A DNA stretch of 64,000 nucleotides from Desulforapulum autotrophicum HRM2. GTDB taxonomy: Bacteria > Desulfobacterota > Desulfobacteria > Desulfobacterales > Desulfobacteraceae. The DNA lies in NCBI RefSeq assembly GCF_000020365.1, contig NC_012108.1:4968001-5032000 (forward strand), read 5' to 3'. Positions 1 to 8,505 of this stretch are shown here, piece by piece. Under the pieces are notes generated by a model, which had not been told where the DNA came from, made no database searches, and saw nothing but the letters and a program-made list of their open reading frames with translations. The position numbers and the translations under genes were made by a program. Numbering within the stretch: the first letter of the stretch is position 1; every line of letters begins with the position of its first letter.

Positions 1-837
1 ACGGCTGTCAGCCGCCACATGTCCGGCATCGCTTCTCATGTGAATGACCCAGTGCATATTGGCGGAGTTGAGCAGCAGCTTGGTGTTGGAGGCATTTTTA
101 ATGGTTTCGGCAAATTCTGTGGTCAGACCGCCCACAAAATCCAGCTCTCCGCCCCGGAGGGCTTCGATCTGACCACCAATGTCAGGAGAAAAAATAAAAT
201 GAATTTCATCCAGGTTGACCTTGCCTTTAAAATGGGGATTTTTTTTCAGGATCAGCCGGTCTTCGGGGAAATAGGATTTGATCATGTAAGGGCCGGAACC
301 GATGTGCGCTTTTCCAGGGTTCTTGGTGCCGTCCGGGATGACACATGCGTGGAAATCACCCGCGTCCGAAGGGAAGTCCGGGTTGGGCTGGTTCAGGGTG
401 AAACGGACGGTGTGGTCATCCAGAGCGGTTATTTCTGAAACATTTTCATAGAGTTTTACCGTGGGGGCGCCGATTTTCGGGTCCCGGAGGCGATTGTAGG
501 AAAAGACCACATCCTTTGCTGTTACCGGCGTACCGTTGCTGAAAACAGGGCCGTCATCCAGGGTAAAGGTCCAGACCTTGCCGTCCGGGGACTCCCAGCT
601 GAGGGCCAGATCAGAGACCGGGTTGTTGCTGGGATCGATAAAGGTGAGGTGATGATACATCTGCTCTGTGACCAGAATATCTGCGATACTGGCGATAAAG
701 TGGGGATCCAAAGCGTTTACGGGCTGGGATCCGATTCTGATTTTGGTGGCTGTTGCCGCCATGGCGTTGGAACTTGAAATGATCGCGAAAATTGCAATCC
801 ATCCAAGAATAAAACGGTACAAGTGACTTGATTTCAT
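1..837 (-). CDS. ABC transporter substrate-binding protein, family 5 (3' end outside window)
   Basis: The frame is open from an ATG at 835-837 to the window edge (279 codons), so the C-terminal half is missing. The N-terminus is a signal peptide: basic start (MKSSHLYR), hydrophobic core, then an AMAA-type cleavage site near residue 28. The mature part has the SBP_bac_5 pattern: LDPHF near the start, a SDLALSWE block, TWTFTLDDG-like text (here VWTFTLDDGP), then GPYMIKSYFPEDRL. Such lipoproteins or periplasmic proteins bind oligopeptides, dipeptides, nickel or small amines for an ABC importer. A strong Shine-Dalgarno sequence (GAAAGGAAA) lies 5-7 nt upstream. It is divergent from the GntR gene at 2075, a common arrangement for local control. 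Ligand unknown. Confidence 0.88.
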   Translation of the reverse strand, partial: MKSSHLYRFILGWIAIFAIISSSNAMAATATKIRIGSQPVNALDPHFIASIADILVTEQMYHHLTFIDPSNNPVSDLALSWESPDGKVWTFTLDDGPVFSNGTPVTAKDVVFSYNRLRDPKIGAPTVKLYENVSEITALDDHTVRFTLNQPNPDFPSDAGDFHACVIPDGTKNPGKAHIGSGPYMIKSYFPEDRLILKKNPHFKGKVNLDEIHFIFSPDIGGQIEALRGGELDFVGGLTTEFAETIKNASNTKLLLNSANMHWVIHMRSDAGHVAADSR

Positions 838-1440
838 GGGGTTTCCTTTCTTAGTGATGGGTTTAAAAAAGCCGTGTTAGGGCACAATATATCCAACTTT
901 CATCAGGATCCATTCCCTCATTTTTTTTTGGGTTATGTAAACCCATTTTCCGGTCTCAAATTGGCTGTATGCTGCTTATCCGGTCTGTTCCACCCGGTAT
1001 TGTCTTGTATTGTTTGTACTATTATAGACTAGTGCGTACAAGTTCTCTTTTTCTTTGTCAACACTAAAAAAGACCAGGTGTCATTCCGGTTTTAATAAGT
1101 ATCACAATTTATATTTTTGACGTTTATTTTGGCCTCAATCTCCTCTTAGAACACCCATTTCACGATCAAAAGGGGGCATCTAAGAGCCGGTTTTGTCCAA
1201 TTAAACAAAACTATTCGCATAAAAACAAACGGTTAAAAGCTTTTGCTTGGTCCGACCCGTTTGACCGTTTGACCCCGTTTGCCAAGCGCAACCCGTTCCA
1301 AGTCACATCGGTATTGTCGTATGGCTCACGGTTAAAGATTATCAATACCTTCATCTCTTTTTCCTTTCGTAGTTTGTTTTAGCGGTTTATAAGAAACGCA
1401 TGTCGAAACATCATTGTGAAAGTCTCGACTTTCGAGCCCT

Positions 1441-1611
1441 CTTTGGTTTCCCTGATCGGAACATTGTAAACCAAAGGGGATAGGATTTTTGCCCTTCCAG
1501 GCGTTAAGAAGCGCAGGCTGTTTGAGGACTTTAGCCCGCAGTTCCTGCGCTTTAGTCTGGAAGGGCAGAAATCCCCCCGACGTTTACCGTTCCGGTCAGG
1601 GTAACCAAAGG
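1441..1611. repeat. 171-bp imperfect palindrome
   Basis: The arms pair from the outside (CTTTGGTTTCCCTGATCGG at 1441-1459 against CCGGTCAGGGTAACCAAAG at 1592-1610) through GGAT..TGCCCTTCCAG (1482-1500) against CTGGAAGGGCAGAAATCC (1557-1574), then GCGCAGG (1511-1517) against CCTGCGC (1544-1550). The loop is about 26 nt. It could be a MITE, a structured RNA or a transposon-end remnant. No TSD was recognised. Confidence 0.6.
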
Positions 1612-1921
1612 GGGCGGAATGGTACTATCGCCTGCCCTGTATCATCGTGTTTCATATTTCGTTGTGTCCGCTAGGACATGTGGGTTATAAGAACAGTCCA
1701 TGACCAGAGGGGCTTCGAACGGGGCTGAAATCCGGGGCAAAAGGTCTTTGCCCTCTCCTGCTGCTCCAGCCTTCACCCGAAGCTCCCGGCCACCCATCCG
1801 CAAATAATGAATACTGCACAGATTAAGGGACTCGGAAAAATTAAAATCCAGCGCCCTATTGGTGTATTTTAAAATTTCCGATCCCCTAAAATATGTATTT
1901 TGAAATCACTTTTTATTGATT

Positions 1922-1933
1922 TTGATATATCAA
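1922..1933. promoter_or_regulatory. Candidate GntR/FCD operator (TTGATATATCAA)
   Basis: A perfect 12-bp palindrome lies about 140 bp before the GntR start in an AT-rich stretch. The same half-site TTGATATAT recurs in a perfect palindrome upstream of the first methyltransferase gene (4767-4797). FCD-type GntR proteins bind short AT-rich palindromes, so an autoregulatory site is plausible. This is inference from shared sequence. Confidence 0.4.
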
Positions 1934-2074
1934 TAAATAATACTAATATTGATTAATATATTTATCAACTAATCAAAATTCAATTCTATAAGCTACAACA
2001 ATTAAATTATTGATATTAAAAACGGACTATTATATAGACACATCTGCATCAAATTACCGAACAGGAGAAACTCC

Positions 2075-2761
2075 ATGCCCAGAAAAATAGGCAATGAAAC
2101 CAAGCACACCATATATCAGCGGATCAGAGCCGATATCATTACCGGTCAGAAAAAACCAGGAGAACGGCTATCCATTGACATTTTAAAAAATGAATTCGGG
2201 ACCAGCGTCACACCTGTCAGGGATGCTTTGCAAATGCTCAGTCAGGAAGATCTGGTGACCATAAAACCAAGATCGGGTTACTATATTACCCTGGTGAGCT
2301 TAAAAGAACTCAATGATATGCTGGAGCTTCGACAAATCCTCGAGTTGGCAGCTGTTGAACGTGCGGCAGAAAAAATCTCTGATGAGCAGGTTATCCGTCT
2401 TGAAAACGTACATGAAGGGTTTACAACAGATGACGATGCCAATTATGCCCGGTACACCGAAGAAAATAAAAACTTTCATTTTCTGATTGCCCAGGCCTCG
2501 GGTAACCAGGAACTGGCCAAACAAATCAAACATCTACACGATCGGTTGGCGCGGTTTATGATTATTGTCCGTTCGGGAAAAATCATGAGCAATGTCCATG
2601 GCCGACTCATAGAACGGCTGAAAGCCCATGATCCAATGGGTGCTAAGAAAGCCCTTCAAAAAGAGCTGGATGACGCCAGAACAAGCATCATGGACAAAAT
2701 CATGCAGGAAGAAGCCGGTTCCTGGCACCTGGGGGTTTCCGAATCCAGTCGCGGACGGTGA
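2075..2761 (+). CDS. GntR family transcriptional regulator, FCD subfamily
   Basis: The protein has 228 aa, the usual size for FCD-type GntR regulators. Residues about 8-75 form the winged helix (IYQRIRADIITGQKKPGERL, then FGTSVTPVRDALQMLSQEDL and IKPRSGYY). Residues about 85-215 form the all-helical FCD ligand domain with its metal-site histidines (NFHFLIAQASGNQEL, HGRLIERLKAHD). These regulators sense small carboxylates or related metabolites. A GGAGAAA Shine-Dalgarno sequence precedes the ATG. The gene is divergent from the ABC binding protein and convergent with the MttB gene at 3086, and the same candidate operator lies before both it and MttB. It therefore probably controls methylamine or betaine use. 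The regulated set is inferred. Confidence 0.92.
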   Translation: MPRKIGNETKHTIYQRIRADIITGQKKPGERLSIDILKNEFGTSVTPVRDALQMLSQEDLVTIKPRSGYYITLVSLKELNDMLELRQILELAAVERAAEKISDEQVIRLENVHEGFTTDDDANYARYTEENKNFHFLIAQASGNQELAKQIKHLHDRLARFMIIVRSGKIMSNVHGRLIERLKAHDPMGAKKALQKELDDARTSIMDKIMQEEAGSWHLGVSESSRGR

Positions 2762-3085
2762 TTTTCTGGACCGGTGTGGCTATATACTTCCCTCCCTTTT
2801 TACGGTTTGTTTGGTTAATATGGCTATCATATTTTCTTCATCTCAATGGCATTTTCCGGGCCGGCAAATGGGGAAAACAGCAGCCCGGGCAGCAATTGCA
2901 GATGGCCCCATCAGTTTGCCCTTGTCATCCCGGCCCAATTCACCCGATTGCATCAACCTTTTTTTGTTGGAATGGACCCCCAATCTGTTTGGCCCGTTCT
3001 CTGGAGATCTCATATCCTTGCCCCTGGCTGTTATCAAACCGCAGACAAGTATAGGTTTGCTGCACCCATTGACCATGATTTTTGC
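2762..3085. other. Convergent intergenic region, nothing firm
   Basis: This lies between the ends of the GntR gene and the convergent MttB gene. A minus-strand frame (2843-3076) and two overlapping plus-strand frames are open, but none has a good ribosome site or a recognisable family. I see no clear terminator hairpin. Confidence 0.4.
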
Positions 3086-4555
3086 TTATCCTTTTTCCAA
3101 TTTGGCAAGAATTTCCCTTTCCCCTTCCCGTTTCAATCGATCCAGCTCGGATATGATTTTGTCGCTCAGGGGATCTGGCTGGTGTGTTTCAGAAATTTCC
3201 CGAACTTCCTGCTTTACCCGGTCTTCCATGGACGGTTTGCCGGATGTCTTCCAGGCATCAATGGTCTGGCGGTTGAGCAGTTTGGAAGTCCACAGCTCTT
3301 GTTTAAAATGGTCCACGGTATGCTTCTGGACCAAAAAATGACCGCCCGGTCCGACATCTTCTATGATTTGCCGGGCAATGGTTTCCCGGGTGACGGTAAT
3401 CCCTTCAACAAAGCGTTTGGTCATGCCCACAATTTCATTGCCCATTACCAGCTGTTCCAGAGAGCAGGCCATACCCGAGGCCATATAACCCATATCATGG
3501 ATCAGATTGAGCCCGGAAAGACCTTGGCTCAATATAGAAAAAGCGCTTTCAAGGCCCGACTGGGCGTCGAGCAGTTTTGAATCGGTTGCACCGGCCAGGC
3601 CCCAGGTGGGCAGTCCAAACGATCGTGCCACCTCTGCCTGGGCAATCAGGGCCAGATTGTTTTCCGGCGCCCCCATTGCCATGAGAGCGGTCTTCATATC
3701 CAGAATACCCACATTGCCGCTCATGGCCACAGGGCACCCTCGTTTGCGTAATTGGGCAATGGTGATATGAATAAGGGATTCCGCCGTGATCTGGGTGATC
3801 ACTCCTGCCAGGGTAACCGGCCCGGTTGCCCCTGCCTGGACGGTTGAGCCGGGCAGCTGGGGCATAAACCGGTCGGCTGCCACAAAGATTCGTTCAACCA
3901 CTTCGTTGGGGAAAAAAAGCGGGGCAATGGCTTCGGGGTAGGCGATAAGAAAGGGCTTCTGGCTTAAGTTTTCCTGGCCCCCTGCAATCACAGCGGCCAT
4001 CTCGTAAACATATTCGCAGCCAAGCGCTGTGTAGCCGATAAAGACAGAAGGTTTGGTGGTATTGGAAACCATGGCTTCAAATTCATGAACTTCTGCCGCA
4101 TCTGCCGGTACATCCTGGGCCGTTCCCATGGGCATGACAAAATCGATTCCGGGAAGCGCGTCTGCGACCCTGGCACCCAGGGCGATATCGTTGATGGTGG
4201 TCTTGCGGATGTCATCGGTGAATGCATCCCGTGTAAAGGGACTGGCTGTGGAGGTCCCATAATGACTTTTTTCCCCTTCCACCTCCATGGCCCGACGGCC
4301 ATTCCTGTCAAAGATGGTCCATCCCTTGGGGGTTGTCACCAGACACTCTTGAACAATATATCGAGGTATTTTGATGTTGTTTTCCTTCACCCAGGCACCT
4401 GCCTGTTTCATCATCTTGTGAACCTCTTTGTGCTGGCATTTAAACCCCACCTTTTCAATAATATCAAAGGCCGCCTGTTTGATTTCCCAGATCTGGTCCT
4501 CGGTCAGGATTTTCATCCCAACGGCTTTGGTTTGAATATTTGAAGACTGAATCAC
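3086..4555 (-). CDS. MttB-family corrinoid-dependent methyltransferase, no pyrrolysine
   Basis: The 489-aa product is a full-length member of the trimethylamine methyltransferase (MttB) superfamily, a TIM barrel that passes a methyl group from a quaternary or tertiary amine to a cognate corrinoid protein. Family text is seen along its length: YGTSTASPFTRDAFTDDIRK, GIDFVMPMGTAQDVPA, TKPSVFIGYT, GATGPVTLAGVITQ, GNVGILDMKTALMAMGAPEN, GLAGATDSKLLDAQSGLES, GPGGHFLVQKHTVDHF. The frame runs through with no in-frame UAG, so it belongs to the non-pyrrolysine group that includes glycine betaine methyltransferase MtgB. A GGAGG lies 11 nt before the ATG. No corrinoid protein or reactivase gene is in the window, so substrate and partner are unknown. 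It is paralogous to the gene at 5733. Confidence 0.93.
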   Translation of the reverse strand: MIQSSNIQTKAVGMKILTEDQIWEIKQAAFDIIEKVGFKCQHKEVHKMMKQAGAWVKENNIKIPRYIVQECLVTTPKGWTIFDRNGRRAMEVEGEKSHYGTSTASPFTRDAFTDDIRKTTINDIALGARVADALPGIDFVMPMGTAQDVPADAAEVHEFEAMVSNTTKPSVFIGYTALGCEYVYEMAAVIAGGQENLSQKPFLIAYPEAIAPLFFPNEVVERIFVAADRFMPQLPGSTVQAGATGPVTLAGVITQITAESLIHITIAQLRKRGCPVAMSGNVGILDMKTALMAMGAPENNLALIAQAEVARSFGLPTWGLAGATDSKLLDAQSGLESAFSILSQGLSGLNLIHDMGYMASGMACSLEQLVMGNEIVGMTKRFVEGITVTRETIARQIIEDVGPGGHFLVQKHTVDHFKQELWTSKLLNRQTIDAWKTSGKPSMEDRVKQEVREISETHQPDPLSDKIISELDRLKREGEREILAKLEKG

Positions 4556-4766
4556 GTTTTTTGACCTCCACTGTGAAAAAAATGTTGTTTATTTTTTTAG
4601 GCCGATTCCCCAGGGATACCGTTTTCATCCCACCCAAATCAAAACATACCCGAACATTTTTAATTTAAAAACCATTTTAATCCTGTATCATGTTGATCGC
4701 TTGCCATCAATACCGTATCGAATAAATATTGTAATTTTGATTTTAAATATTATTAATATCTAATTA

Positions 4767-4797
4767 TAATATATCAAAATAATTTATTGATATATTA
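4767..4797. promoter_or_regulatory. Perfect 11-bp-arm palindrome, candidate operator of the MttB gene
   Basis: TAATATATCAA and TTGATATATTA flank a 9-bp spacer, about 210 bp upstream of the methyltransferase start at 4555. The half-site matches the palindrome upstream of the GntR gene (1922-1933), which suggests common control by that regulator. Distance and function are inferred. Confidence 0.45.
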
Positions 4798-4893
4798 TAA
4801 GTTCTAAAAACCTAAACGAATTTGATTATAACCAGAGCGGTTAAAAATTTGTAACTATTTGGCGTCGAAAAAATGGATTTATTTTCATTTTTT

Positions 4894-4996
4894 AGCATCC
4901 TTCATTTGACTCTAAAAGTACTTTACACTTTTTAAGAATGATCACTGCAAAATGGGAAGGCACCACATGAAAGTGTAAAGTAGGAATGAAGGGTGC
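4894..4996. repeat. 103-bp inverted repeat
   Basis: Outer arms GCATCCTTCATT and AATGAAGGGTGC and inner arms TACTTTACACTTT and AAAGTGTAAAGTA enclose about 35 nt. The overall form is that of a small MITE or a long hairpin. No TSD or transposase is attached. Confidence 0.5.
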
Positions 4997-5095
4997 CCAT
5001 TTTTTGCTTATGTTGTTCACAACAATATAAGTGGAAGCAGGGGCGCTTGTTTGAGTTTCTTTGCAATAAAAATTGCAAATTTATTATTCACTGTG

Positions 5096-5130
5096 AAAAG
5101 GAAATTCCCCCGGGGGGCGGGTTTCCTTTT
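5096..5130. terminator. Hairpin with G/C-rich core, possible terminator
   Basis: AAAAGGAAA pairs with TTTCCTTTT, and the inner CCCCC pairs with a G run. The U-rich stem flank resembles a bidirectional terminator. No clear gene ends here, so its role is uncertain. Confidence 0.3.
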
Positions 5131-5274
5131 CAGTCCAGCTTGAGGTGACTAAACATACCAAAACTTGAAGAAAACGGGTTTAATTCCTCTAAAATATTCA
5201 TAAAATTCTCAAAACGATTGACCCTGACTGCATTTAGTGGTTGAATATCCCCCATGCAGGGAGACGTTAACTTC

Positions 5275-5595
5275 ATGCCCGCACACAAAACCATCATATT
5301 GGAGACCACAATATCAGAATCCATACCCGAATTACAGGAAAAGCAACTCAAACATTACCTTGGTGAAGCAGTTCCCACCCATGCTGCCCATGACATTCAT
5401 GCTGCTCCGGAACTATCTGCAATACTGGAAGCCAAAGGATTTTCCTTTCAACTGAAAGACCTTTGTCCCAGGCGCATAAACGAGACCCAGTGGCGTGCAA
5501 TCTTTATCAAAGACGGCCAGGAATTTTTAGCAGACAATGCGCAATCATCGGTGGCGGTACGCACGGCAGCCGTTGGTGCGTTGACCAACCAGTAG
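5275..5595 (+). CDS. Small hypothetical protein
   Basis: A frame of about 106 codons starts at ATG 5275, preceded by AGGGAG. An alternative ATG is at 5254. The sequence begins MPAHKTIILETTISESIPEL and ends RTAAVGALTNQ. Amino-acid use is protein-like and no repeats or membrane segments are seen. I do not recognise a family. It lies 137 bp upstream of the second methyltransferase gene on the same strand and could share its transcript. It could also be a spurious frame. Confidence 0.4.
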   Translation: MPAHKTIILETTISESIPELQEKQLKHYLGEAVPTHAAHDIHAAPELSAILEAKGFSFQLKDLCPRRINETQWRAIFIKDGQEFLADNAQSSVAVRTAAVGALTNQ

Positions 5596-5732
5596 TGAGA
5601 GGCGCATTAAAGGTTTAATAGCTCGGCCCTATTGGGCCTTTGATGCAACGCAGTAGATGGGCCAAAAGGCAAGCTATTTCGTTCAAGTTATAAAATCTGC
5701 GATACTAAATTAATAGAAAACAGAAAGGGAAA

Positions 5733-7175
5733 ATGATGTCTCAAAGTTTTTATTGTAAAGAGCCTTTGAAAGTTATTGATCAGAATGAAATTGAGCTCAT
5801 TCATCAGATGAGTCTTCAACTGCTTGACACAATCGGTGTATTTATAGAGGATGATGCTGTATTGAGCTTATTGGCTGACCATGGCTGTCGTGTCAATATG
5901 AAAAAAAAGATCGCAAAGCTTCCCTCTGAATTGATTGAAAAAGCCTTAAATACCTGCCCTTCAGAATTTACTTTAAAATCTGCAAACGGAAAAAATGATT
6001 TGCTCTTTGAGCCTAAAAGGGTCCATTTTGGCCCTTGCAGCGGTATGGAAATAATGGACATCAAAACAGGAAAATTAAGGCCTGGAACAGTGGCAGACGC
6101 AGAGAAAACACTCAGGCTTACGGATGCATTAGATATTATGGCCGGTGCCAACGCAGGATTGGGATTTATTTCAGATTGCCCCGTGGAGATTAATCTGGTT
6201 TGTTATTATGCACTGTGCCTGCGTAACAGTGCCAAAATATTTGCTCTGGGTGCAATGGAAGATAGTGTGAAATGGGGCATTGAAATAGGGCGTTTGACGG
6301 GCCAGGACGTTTTGATTCAAGCATCTTCATCATCCCCATTGAGCTGGCACTCAGAACAGATTGATGCCATTAAACTTGCGTGCCAGGCGGGTCTACCTGT
6401 TATCCTTCAGTCCATGGCCAGTCCTGGAACCAGTGCACCGGTGACTTTGTCCAGTACAATAGCGCTGATGAATGCCGAAATTCTTTCAATGCTGGTGGTC
6501 ACTCAATTACTCCGCCCCGGGACCGGAGTGATGTACAGCTGTTTCACCCTTCCCATGGACATGCGGTACGGCACCCTGGCCTCCGGAAGTATTGAATTGG
6601 GGATGTTAACCGTGGCTTCAGCACAGCTTGCAAGATATTACGGTATTCACAGCATGATCTATGGTCCAAATACCGACAGCAAAATTTATGACCCCCAATC
6701 AGGTTTTGAGAAAGCCCTTCAAGGACAGTTGGAAGCCTTGGCTGGCATTAATCTTATATGGGGAGCAGGAATGATTCAAAATCATACGATCTGGTCTGAT
6801 GCCCAATTGATGCTGGACTGTGAAGTGTTTCAAATGATTGGGCGTTCCATTGAAGGTATCACAGTCCGTAAAGAGACGATGGAATTGGAATTGTTCCAAC
6901 AAGTCGGCCATTTTCCCAATAATTTTCTTTCCCATCCCCACACATTAAAGCATTGCCGCACAGAATTGCTTACGCCTCCCCTTATCTCGCGTGAATCAAG
7001 GGATGCCTGGATGGCCAAGGGAAGCAAAGGCATCATGGAAAAGGCAGAAGCTCAGGCAGAAAAAATATTGAAAAACCATGAGCCCAGAAGTCTGACACCT
7101 GAAATCCATCGAGAACTTGATAAAATTGTCAAGGCCGCCGCAAAGGAAAAAGGAATAGATATTATCTCATTATAA
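5733..7175 (+). CDS. MttB-family methyltransferase, second paralogue
   Basis: The 480-aa protein has the same fold and landmarks as the product at 3086: an N-terminal helical part (LQLLDTIGVFIEDDAVLSLL), VHFGPCSGMEIMDIKTGKLR, PVTLSSTIALMNAEILSMLV, a YGPNTDSKIYDPQSGFEKAL block and GHFPNNFLSHPHTLKHCRTE near the C-terminus. There is no in-frame UAG, so it is also a non-pyrrolysine MttB homologue. The two paralogues differ widely, which suggests different methylated amines or betaines as substrates. A GAAAGGGAAAA ribosome site precedes ATGATG. It is transcribed away from the other methyltransferase gene. No corrinoid protein is adjacent. Confidence 0.92.
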   Translation: MMSQSFYCKEPLKVIDQNEIELIHQMSLQLLDTIGVFIEDDAVLSLLADHGCRVNMKKKIAKLPSELIEKALNTCPSEFTLKSANGKNDLLFEPKRVHFGPCSGMEIMDIKTGKLRPGTVADAEKTLRLTDALDIMAGANAGLGFISDCPVEINLVCYYALCLRNSAKIFALGAMEDSVKWGIEIGRLTGQDVLIQASSSSPLSWHSEQIDAIKLACQAGLPVILQSMASPGTSAPVTLSSTIALMNAEILSMLVVTQLLRPGTGVMYSCFTLPMDMRYGTLASGSIELGMLTVASAQLARYYGIHSMIYGPNTDSKIYDPQSGFEKALQGQLEALAGINLIWGAGMIQNHTIWSDAQLMLDCEVFQMIGRSIEGITVRKETMELELFQQVGHFPNNFLSHPHTLKHCRTELLTPPLISRESRDAWMAKGSKGIMEKAEAQAEKILKNHEPRSLTPEIHRELDKIVKAAAKEKGIDIISL

Positions 7176-7216
7176 TGAAGGAATCCAGAATCGAATATTT
7201 TTACGGAATGCATGTA

Positions 7217-8333
7217 TTAATTCGCTGGCTGTGCTTCCGGGAATTTCCAAGTTTCGTTGATCACTTCCTTTTTCGGGCGGTAGAGGCAGACGGTGTAGTT
7301 CCAACCGGATGTAATCGGAAAGTAGTTTGGGACACCTGCCGGGTCACCGCCAAAGAGAATGGAGAATGATCCGTCCGCATCTGGTTTGGCTGTCAAGTTG
7401 TTGATTGAGTGAGCCGCAAAATCGTTTTTCTCGAAAAAGACTTTGGCGTTATAAACGCTGATGGACCAAAAACCGTCCACAGGAATGTCTTTATCCACCA
7501 AAGGATATGGCGTCTTCCCGTCGTTGTTTTTTGGAAATTGTTATCACCGGTTAATTCCTGACCCACCAAAGGGCTTTATAGTGACCCACCCTGAAAAATA
7601 TATGTCATGATTTAAAGGCATTGCAAACGCCCACATTCAGCTATTTCTTATTAATCTTAGCGGTTGCCTGCGGCAACAAAACACATCGTCAAAATAAGTC
7701 AATTATTTCAGTAACTTAAAAATATTAAAGAAAAAAATATAGAAATCACCGGTTTTAAGAAAAAGAACAAGATGCATAAGTATATGCAATTATTGAATTT
7801 TTTATTTAGGGTGGGTCAAAAAACCGGTGGTGGGTGGGTCAGTTTTTTTCCGGTGATAACATTGGAAATACTGAGGTATAAATTGCAGCGATCGGTACCT
7901 CGAAGATGCCGCTTTTTCTCTACTCTACTTTGATCGCGTCTTGAAGGGTATTGGCCGCTTTTAGATCATCCAGATTTTGCGGGTCTGCCAATGTGCGAAA
8001 AATGTGGTACGCATAGCGTGTTCCCACCTTCTCCCTTGTGTAAGCTTGAAGACCTGGCGCATAAACAACGTCCACCGTGTAGTGGTCTTGGAATATGACC
8101 TGTAAAGACATAAATCTCTGTCCGGGGTCAGGCATGTTTATTGTCAGAGGTGCAGCATCGAAATCAAAAACCCCGTTGGAATAGAGGGTGTCGCGGTTCA
8201 TTCGCACGACGTTCTGCTTTTCGATGGTAGTTGGCTTTTTGTGGTGGCAGAGCTTGCCGAAAGCATCAATTTTCACGGCGTTGAAAAAAATAGCGATTGA
8301 ACTCGGCACGGACGAAATTATTGATGTGGCCAA
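7217..8333 (-). pseudogene. DUF1254/DUF1214 protein, broken by a stop and an insertion
   Basis: The 8333-7920 part is the DUF1254 domain (NVVRMNRDTLYS, DPGQRFMSLQVI, LADPQNLDDLKAA). It stops at a TAG where the family usually has a Gln codon, and the frame then continues (FEVPIAAIY) for about 20 codons. The 7541-7217 part is the DUF1214 C-terminus (DGFWSISVYNAKVFFEKN, FGGDP, GWNYTVCLYRP). Between them lies a 321-bp IS21-like remnant (7540-7860), and some central coding sequence is also lost. The intact family is often a secreted or periplasmic protein of unknown function. The N-terminus looks shortened. The gene is dead. Confidence 0.85.
7540..7860. mobile_element. 321-bp non-autonomous element with IS21-type ends
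   Basis: The ends are inverted: GTTATCACCGG then CTGACCCACC on the left, and the same sequence in reverse complement on the right (GGTGGGTGGGTCAG...CCGGTGATAAC). Further inward GGGTCA-type repeats are present, as in IS21-family ends. No coding sequence remains. It splits the DUF1254/DUF1214 gene. The flanks share ATT/GGAAAT, but no clean TSD is seen. Confidence 0.7.
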
Positions 8334-8416
8334 ATAGAAATGAACATTTTTCCTAAGCAGTTTTTTTCATTTCCACTTTCTTAAGTGCCTGAAAGATCAT
8401 TTCAAAATAAACAGGT

Positions 8417-8503
8417 GTATAACGTTTGAGCTAACCGGTTGCCAAAAGTTGCAGAGCGAAGCGGCGCGGCTTTTGGCAACGCGAGTTTAGCGATTTGTTG
8501 GGC
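8417..8503 (-). repeat. attC-like recombination site
   Basis: Read on the minus strand it starts GCCCAAC (RYYYAAC consensus), has a long palindromic centre (GTTGCCAAAAG...CTTTTGGCAAC) and ends GTTATAC. It begins 2 nt after the stop codon of the HAD gene, where a cassette attC would lie. Confidence 0.55.
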
Positions 8504-8505
8504 AA

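Larger units (their letters stand above)
838..2074. other. Long divergent intergenic region
   Basis: No convincing coding sequence is seen in these 1.2 kb. The first part carries the 5' region of the transporter gene. The middle holds a large imperfect palindrome (1441-1611) and a smaller hairpin near 1736-1754 (GGGCAAA/TTTGCCC). The last 250 bp before the GntR gene are very AT-rich and include a perfect 12-bp palindrome. The short plus-strand ORF at 1489-1674 lies inside the palindrome and has no protein-like features. Confidence 0.6.
4556..5253. other. AT-rich intergenic region between the methyltransferase genes
   Basis: No gene was recognised. The region contains the perfect palindrome at 4767-4797, a larger inverted repeat at 4894-4996 and a G/C-rich hairpin at 5096-5130. 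The AT-rich part (about 4680-4850) presumably holds the promoter of the minus-strand methyltransferase gene. Confidence 0.5.

Noticed and set aside
1-438. 139-codon plus-strand ORF at the window start
   Set aside because: It is antisense to the ABC solute-binding protein gene, whose signal peptide and family motifs are clear.
2843-3076. 77-codon minus-strand ORF downstream of MttB
   Set aside because: Composition is unremarkable, there is no ribosome site, and no family was recognised. It may be a relic but cannot be supported.
2628-3580. Overlapping plus-strand ORFs of 98-244 codons
   Set aside because: They run antisense to or past the MttB gene and the end of the GntR gene, lack ribosome sites and show no protein-family features.
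3086-4555. Pyrrolysine-containing MttB
   Set aside because: The frame has no internal UAG, and neither does the paralogue at 5733, so both belong to the non-pyrrolysine group.
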